Shown here one piece after another: positions 60,001 through 64,000 of a stretch of DNA of 64,000 nucleotides. How positions within the stretch are numbered: the stretch's first letter is position 1; every line of letters starts with the position of its first letter. The position numbers and the translations under genes were made by a program. Under the pieces are notes generated by a model. That model worked only from the letters and a program-made list of their open reading frames with translations, had not been told where the DNA came from and searched no databases. The stretch is from JAPORK01 sp026710285 (GTDB lineage: Bacteria > Pseudomonadota > Gammaproteobacteria > Pseudomonadales > Endozoicomonadaceae): positions 1,364,001-1,428,000 of the forward strand of contig OZ241746.1 of the NCBI GenBank assembly GCA_965201045.1, read 5' to 3'.

Positions 60001-62628
60001 CATCCGGGAGACTCGTGCTTCGGAATGTTTATTACTGTTGAGACAGAGTGATTTTACTGAAGGTAACGCAACTTTAGTGGCGGGTAATATCCATTGTCTT
60101 ATGGGTTTACTGAGTACATTAGCCTGTGCAACTGAGACAGCAGAGCGCTGACCCTGTATATTTTGCTGATAGCTGATCACACAACGGTTGCTGTCATCAT
60201 AATGTATAACTTTCATGCCGCCATCAGGCAGATAAGTCCGGATAGCTCTGCCGGTATCATCATAATCCTGTGTGGTATCAAGTGCAGTTGCATGTCCTAA
60301 TTCATCGATAATATAGTTACTCTGTCTTGCAATACGCCCATACTCATCGTAACAGATTTTTTCTACCGGCCACCACAACCCTGGCTGCTGCTTTCCTGTT
60401 TTATCAATGGTTTCGGTAAAACTTTTCAGTGTTCTTCCGGCACCATCAAAAATAGTTTTTTGCTGCAATCCATTCACAGCTGTAATTAATATCTGATTAA
60501 GATTTTCAGACAGGGTATAGCTATAATAGGTGCTGGCAGAAAAACCAGTACCAACTGCACGCTCTGTTTTTATAAGTCGGTCCCACGAATCATAGTCATA
60601 ACGGTCCAGACCCTTTTTTTCTGCATCAGTTACCATAAGTATCTGGTTAGTGAATAAACTGGTTGTGGTATAAGATGAGAAAAGACGTTTATTCTCAGAT
60701 AATTCAATAGTACTATAAGTTGTTTTAGTATAGTTGTCTGGACTTTTCAGGTAATAATAATCTTTTATCACAGCATCAGTGGAGTTGGTTTCATTGAGCT
60801 GACCGGTTAGTGCTAACTGTTTTAACAGGCCATAAGTTAGCAGATCTTTAGTGTTATGATAATAATGACGGGTTATTGTTATCTGCTGATTACCAGACTG
60901 TTCTGTTTGATGATCCAGTACAGAGATGTAACCTTTACCATTGTGGTTAAGCTCTCTCCGGTAATAATTCCGGGTAGTTACAGGTAATAATGGAGCTGTA
61001 CCGGTTCCGATATCAGCAGGATACTGTATAGTGGATTCAGTGAGTGTAGAAAAAGGCCATGCTACTGAAGCAGCAGGACAGGCGTTATTACCCATTAAAG
61101 GGCAGTAGTTGTTAACTGTTATGCGCCTCCAGGCATCTGTTTGTCTGGTTATTCTTCCCTGCTCATCATAGTGGCTCGTCACTGTAGTGGTAGCAGGTCT
61201 GTCTGCTGTCTCTCCAAAGATCCGGGTTACTATTTTTAAGGGCAGGCTGTAGGTAACAGGCAGATCGTTAAAAGAGCTGTGTGCACAACCATCATACTGA
61301 TCAGTACGACAAAAAAAGTAGTGTGCTGCTGATAAAACATGTCCGGTTCGGTTGCTGATTTGCTGTTCATCCGTCATCAGATGATATTTGTTATAAGTAC
61401 GAATTTCTCGTATAAGACCGTTATTCTGCTCAGTTTTGTAAGTATAACTGACGGGTGCTTCAAACAGTCTGTCTTTCGGTGAATTATCTGTAATATTTAT
61501 TCCTGCATTAAAACCCAGATAATTATGTTCATTAATATTTGCCTTACCATACCGGTAACGGTTGATCATCACCGGTTGGAAAAAACCTGGATCAGTCATT
61601 TCTTTAACAACGACACATGAAGTATGTGCTGATAAAGTATAATTTGTAGGAACTTTTATTTCATCATTACAATTATAAATAATCTGGTTTTTTAATCCGG
61701 TGGGATAATCAATACTGATTATTAAATGATTCAGATAATGAAAATGAATACTATGACTGACATGATGATTAAAGTAAGGTAATGTTATGTTGTGTATTTC
61801 ATTATTTTTTTTATGGATCAATACGACAACTGATTGACCTATACTTCCCTGACTAATAACTGCAATGTAGCTTTTTATTCTCTGTAGTTTAATGATATGT
61901 TCTTCATCATCACTTATTGATTTTAACAGATGTGTACCGGGTACATAACTAAAATGTACGCTCCATCCGTCCTGTTGTTCCAGGCAGGTTTCATAACCCT
62001 CGTGATTCAGTGTTTCCCGTAAACCACTGGGATAAGTAATCACAAAATGTGTACTCATATCCCCCTGAATAAATATATCGTGAAGTTTATGGTATTCTGG
62101 TTGCCAGTGACCATTGAACTGCTTTTTTAAATAAAAATTTTGCCCAAATGATGTGATTAACTGATGTGTAGCCGGATTAAAGTGGGTCAGATTCCAGCTC
62201 CACCCTCTTCCCAGGTCATCTGGATTAGCTAAAGCACTACTATTATAATTAACGTTAAGGTTAATATCAGGACCATGCCCTAAATTGCTGAGCATACTTC
62301 CTGTTTTTACAAAAGTACTTAAAATGCCTGTGCGTGGATCAACAGTCGTTCCCCATACTTTTTTAAAATTAAATGCATTTGACCATGGAGCTGATTCATC
62401 CGATGATGAAGAAATATTTAGCCGACGTTTTTTTTCCGGGTTTAATGTAAATTTTATATGATGTGTATTGGTTATTTTATTATCAGAATGATGAGAGTAA
62501 CCGGTATATCGGGTTCCCAAACTATTTTTTTGTGTACCGGATATCGCACAAAAAAGATTTCCTGTATAACAGAGTAACTTTATCATTAATATAAAAAAAT
62601 AAAACGCTTGTTTGGGTTGCGTTAGCAT
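57097..62628 (-). CDS. R9: RHS/YD-repeat protein, type IV C-terminal domain
   Basis: 1843 residues. It starts MLTQPKQAFYFFILMIK, followed by the KITNTHHIKFTLNPEKKRR variant of R6/R7. Cage and core are conserved (DPSGNSPQWL). The C-terminal domain is a fourth type, nearest to R10: YLNLSDKSAVERTLRIL, IACDTHTILLAYHL, VFSYNHMAIVQKI, WIVFTFSPDG, and ending YGYMLLKQSVI. The first half of the domain is close to type I, whereas the second half (after DPYF) is quite different, so the domain itself looks mosaic. Invariant Cys and His are present, third position Asp-Gly. Confidence 0.9.
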   Translation of the reverse strand: MLTQPKQAFYFFILMIKLLCYTGNLFCAISGTQKNSLGTRYTGYSHHSDNKITNTHHIKFTLNPEKKRRLNISSSSDESAPWSNAFNFKKVWGTTVDPRTGILSTFVKTGSMLSNLGHGPDINLNVNYNSSALANPDDLGRGWSWNLTHFNPATHQLITSFGQNFYLKKQFNGHWQPEYHKLHDIFIQGDMSTHFVITYPSGLRETLNHEGYETCLEQQDGWSVHFSYVPGTHLLKSISDDEEHIIKLQRIKSYIAVISQGSIGQSVVVLIHKKNNEIHNITLPYFNHHVSHSIHFHYLNHLIISIDYPTGLKNQIIYNCNDEIKVPTNYTLSAHTSCVVVKEMTDPGFFQPVMINRYRYGKANINEHNYLGFNAGINITDNSPKDRLFEAPVSYTYKTEQNNGLIREIRTYNKYHLMTDEQQISNRTGHVLSAAHYFFCRTDQYDGCAHSSFNDLPVTYSLPLKIVTRIFGETADRPATTTVTSHYDEQGRITRQTDAWRRITVNNYCPLMGNNACPAASVAWPFSTLTESTIQYPADIGTGTAPLLPVTTRNYYRRELNHNGKGYISVLDHQTEQSGNQQITITRHYYHNTKDLLTYGLLKQLALTGQLNETNSTDAVIKDYYYLKSPDNYTKTTYSTIELSENKRLFSSYTTTSLFTNQILMVTDAEKKGLDRYDYDSWDRLIKTERAVGTGFSASTYYSYTLSENLNQILITAVNGLQQKTIFDGAGRTLKSFTETIDKTGKQQPGLWWPVEKICYDEYGRIARQSNYIIDELGHATALDTTQDYDDTGRAIRTYLPDGGMKVIHYDDSNRCVISYQQNIQGQRSAVSVAQANVLSKPIRQWILPATKVALPSVKSLCLNSNKHSEARVSRMTYDGFGRQITVQDPAGRIVRRCYDSLGRLTDTIDPAGNRTHSVYNLTGQTVQSWVYPVSGGHYLLSSTGYNRAGQLIWHAGEDGKRTVYTYTTDGQMATITTPNRHIFSWQYNLLNLPVSQSADNKQQWYICYDPVTLRVKQKTDITGIKTYSYSDDGLTQQLIFTGKNNYPDYQLQWQYDNNRRTVWATDISGNKKQISYDWLGRITRIVYHPRQNNHPEVLSAFTYDHFSRIQQINYGSGMQRIFHYDAWEHQDEITDTLKKQLLSQWKITYDIRGNIILLSQKTEKKQIGIQHYHYDVLDNLVNMQCQGSSSLPLCPHDTSSAGLNLPQAPVITRQDYTFTPLNRLSGVQEILQSAQQQQTVSKTIRYYYTDTAAPLRLQSISTVWNQQKPVDQNLTYDDMGNMTVDGQNNHLTYNLLNEVTHVISSTGKQSDYSYDGSGQKVMEKSQHGINYLFYCDSALVNEKIISLRQDTHIIGYLGIAKTSDGIISEYYENSYKGDVSGILQKDNKDQYQFKQRNIYSPYGMVWHKASNARSWYQQTLQGFNGERTDAATGWQFLGAGNRTYNPTGRYFFSEDSAGDGYRFGNNNPVMNTDPSGNSPQWLGEIFKWTNYVSTLGLGAIHQRWANITAAIMQAGFTAAAVGSAVAGAGGAALAGVVAGTAAIGSVPVVAAAMPANKGLNIAGKVTGMAEMAVSVAAAAFSLIPIATEEVIGANMGKVRIPFKMLSVKATAQDSALSDLEEVIIVPGKVSFGAPRETIHYHPVSSVSAFLKTSPDYFEYGYVGYLNLSDKSAVERTLRILSASPFSNNIACDTHTILLAYHLTNEKLDVSMLEKFLSIRSSCTDNIIEYSLRDPYFSAINDMLDRLKQGRRSFNMRTYSYSEFANRVPADQYSIVFSYNHMAIVQKIQLIRHFPAQWIVFTFSPDGNLGTEIVYGSQLKKAITRDGESSPIYGYMLLKQSVI

Positions 62629-62764
62629 TATTTTGCCTTAATAGACGATGAAATGGAAAGCAACAGAGGAGTATCTTCGCAACTTGATTATTGTATCATT
62701 ACCTGATTCTGCCTGTGGGAACTGCAACTATTTTGCCGAGACTACGCTACTATTAAATAACTGA

Positions 62765-64000
62765 TTATTTTAAGAGCATGTAACCATAAATCAAGGAACA
62801 TTCATCACCACCACCGCCGGTTATCGCATATTTTAGTTGAGAGCCTGTAGCGGTCTCAGTGCCAAGATTTCCATTAGGAGAAAATGTAAAAACTGTCCAT
62901 TCAATAGGAGAATGCTTGGTTAGTTGAGCTTTATGGACTATGGTTATATGGTTATAACTAACAACTACTGAATATTGACCTGTCTGGACCCTAACGGCAA
63001 ATTGTGCATAAGAATAAGTCCCTACCTTAAAGTTGAACCGACCTTGTTTTACTGGATCTAATATAGCACTTATAGCTGAAAAATAAGGATCCTGTAATGA
63101 ATACTCTAAAACCCTGTCTGTACCCAAACTTCTGGTCAACAAAAAATCTTCCAGCATTTCAATATCAAACCCCTTCTTTGCAAGATGATATGCTAACAAA
63201 ATAGTACAGGTATCACATGCAATATTATTTGAAAAAGGTGAATCAAACAGAATTTTTAATGTTCGTTCAACAGCGCTTTTATCATTTAAGTTTAAATAAC
63301 TGAAATCCCCGCGTACAAAATAATCAGATGACGTTTTTAAGAGTGCCCTGACTGAGCCGAGAGGATAATAATGAATAGCCTCTCCTGGTTCTCCGAAAGA
63401 TACCGTGCCAGGGACAATACTTGCTCGATCAGACAGAGCGCTATCCTGTGCCGCTGCTTTTACTGAAAGCATCTTAAAAGGAATGCGCATCTTACCAACA
63501 TTTGCCCCAACAGCTTCTTCGGCAGCAAAAGGTATAAGGCTGAATGCTGCTGCCGCAACAGAGATAGCCATTTCTGCCATACCGGTAACTTTTCCTGCAA
63601 TATTAAGCCCTTTATTAGCAGGCATTGCTGCGGCCACAACGGGGACACTGCCAATAGCAGCTGTACCTGCTACAACCCCCGCCAGAGCAGCACCACCTGC
63701 ACCGGCAACAGCGGATCCTACAGCGGCAGCAGTAAACCCTGCCTGCATAATTGCTGCGGTAATATTAGCCCAGCGCTGATGTATTGCACCGAGTCCCAGC
63801 GTGCTTACGTAATTAGCCCATTTAAAAATTTCTCCCAACCACTGCGGGCTATTACCTGACGGATCTGTATTCATTACCGGATTATTGTTTCCAAAACGAT
63901 AACCATCTCCTGCTGAATCTTCACTGAAGAAATAGCGTCCGGTAGGATTATACGTCCGGTTGCCAGCACCTAAAAATTGCCATCCTGTAGCCGCATCTGT
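62765..64000 (-). CDS. R10: RHS/YD-repeat protein, C-terminal part only (runs off window)
   Basis: The last 411 codons and the stop of a tenth copy; the frame is open to the final base, so the gene continues to the right. Visible parts are the end of the RHS core (GRYFFSED, FGNNNPVMNTDPSG), the Ala/Gly hydrophobic block, a linker and a type IV C-terminal domain: IACDTCTILLAYHLA, VVSYNHITIVHKA, WTVFTFSPNG, ending ECSLIYGYMLLK. Invariant Cys and His are kept, third position Asn-Gly. The linker is shorter than in R9 at ALSDRASIVPG. An in-frame internal ATG at 63874 is the conserved methionine of the core, not a start. Confidence 0.9.
   Translation of the reverse strand, partial: TDAATGWQFLGAGNRTYNPTGRYFFSEDSAGDGYRFGNNNPVMNTDPSGNSPQWLGEIFKWANYVSTLGLGAIHQRWANITAAIMQAGFTAAAVGSAVAGAGGAALAGVVAGTAAIGSVPVVAAAMPANKGLNIAGKVTGMAEMAISVAAAAFSLIPFAAEEAVGANVGKMRIPFKMLSVKAAAQDSALSDRASIVPGTVSFGEPGEAIHYYPLGSVRALLKTSSDYFVRGDFSYLNLNDKSAVERTLKILFDSPFSNNIACDTCTILLAYHLAKKGFDIEMLEDFLLTRSLGTDRVLEYSLQDPYFSAISAILDPVKQGRFNFKVGTYSYAQFAVRVQTGQYSVVVSYNHITIVHKAQLTKHSPIEWTVFTFSPNGNLGTETATGSQLKYAITGGGGDECSLIYGYMLLK

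Larger units (their letters stand above)
11606..64000 (-). repeat. tandem array of ten rhs units, continuing beyond the window
   Basis: Ten head-to-tail copies of a unit made of one ~5.54 kb rhs gene and a 118-136 bp spacer, all transcribed right to left. The start-to-start period is 5660-5682 bases. Spacers are at 17264-17399, 22941-23076, 28618-28741, 34289-34412, 39969-40092, 45640-45774, 51307-51434, 56973-57096 and 62629-62764. On the minus strand each ends in AAGG about eight bases before the ATG, a usable ribosome-binding site. Spacer length classes partly reflect where the upstream gene stops: R4-R6 and R9 read three to four residues further. I could not identify a convincing promoter or terminator in the spacer. 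Confidence 0.95.

Noticed and set aside
11606..64000. CRISPR array or phage repeat region
   Set aside because: The repeat unit is a whole 5.5 kb gene, the spacers are conserved rather than unique, and there are no cas or phage genes.
11724..64000. T6SS or Tc-toxin operon
   Set aside because: The cores resemble RHS/TccC proteins, but no PAAR, VgrG, Hcp, TcA or TcB gene is present in the window.

Overview
The window looks like an AT-rich gammaproteobacterial chromosome segment. This rests on a glutathione reductase and an acyl carrier protein that closely resemble enterobacterial family members. A compact fabD-fabG-acpP run sits next to an ankyrin-repeat protein and a very large array of secreted-looking RHS/YD-repeat proteins. 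That combination is typical of host-associated (symbiotic or parasitic) Gammaproteobacteria, but I cannot name the genus from the sequence.

Layout. At 1-183 lies the 3' end of an unrecognised gene, followed by glutathione reductase (393-1757, +). An intergenic nested palindrome (1855-1976) follows. A putative exported protein (2103-2798, -) and three tandem paralogs of an unrecognised Ala/Gly-rich, possibly membrane-inserting family (3211-3921, 4096-4992, 5492-6628, all -) come next. Each paralog has the same hairpin 43-49 bases after its stop, and the middle copy carries with it a duplicate of the acpP terminator. The fatty-acid genes acpP, fabG and fabD (7130-9184, -) lack the usual fabH and fabF neighbours. 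An ankyrin-repeat protein (9760-11364, +) follows, in the opposite orientation.

From about 11.6 kb to the right edge the window is a head-to-tail tandem array on the minus strand: ten copies of one ~5.54 kb rhs gene separated by 124-136 bp conserved spacers (period ~5.66-5.68 kb). Numbered R1-R10 from left to right, R1 (3'-most in transcription direction) is broken by a one-base deletion, R2-R9 are intact (1843-1851 codons), and R10 runs off the window. Each protein has an N-terminal signal-like segment, a VDPRTG-containing N-terminal region, YD repeats, an RHS core ending in PxxxxDPSG, a long Ala/Gly hydrophobic block, a variable linker and a ~185-residue C-terminal domain.

The C-terminal domains diverge into four sequence types in array order (R1-R3, R4-R6, R7-R8, R9-R10). 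All keep an invariant Cys at the start of a predicted helix and an invariant His in a predicted strand. I read this as a papain-like cysteine protease or transferase effector domain, which is an inference. No immunity gene, VgrG, PAAR or Tc-toxin partner is present in the window. The most economical reading is an expanding family of Sec-exported RHS-caged effectors, with array dynamics (unequal crossing-over, gene conversion, pseudogenisation) visible in the sequence: R7 is a clean N(R6)-C(R8) chimera.
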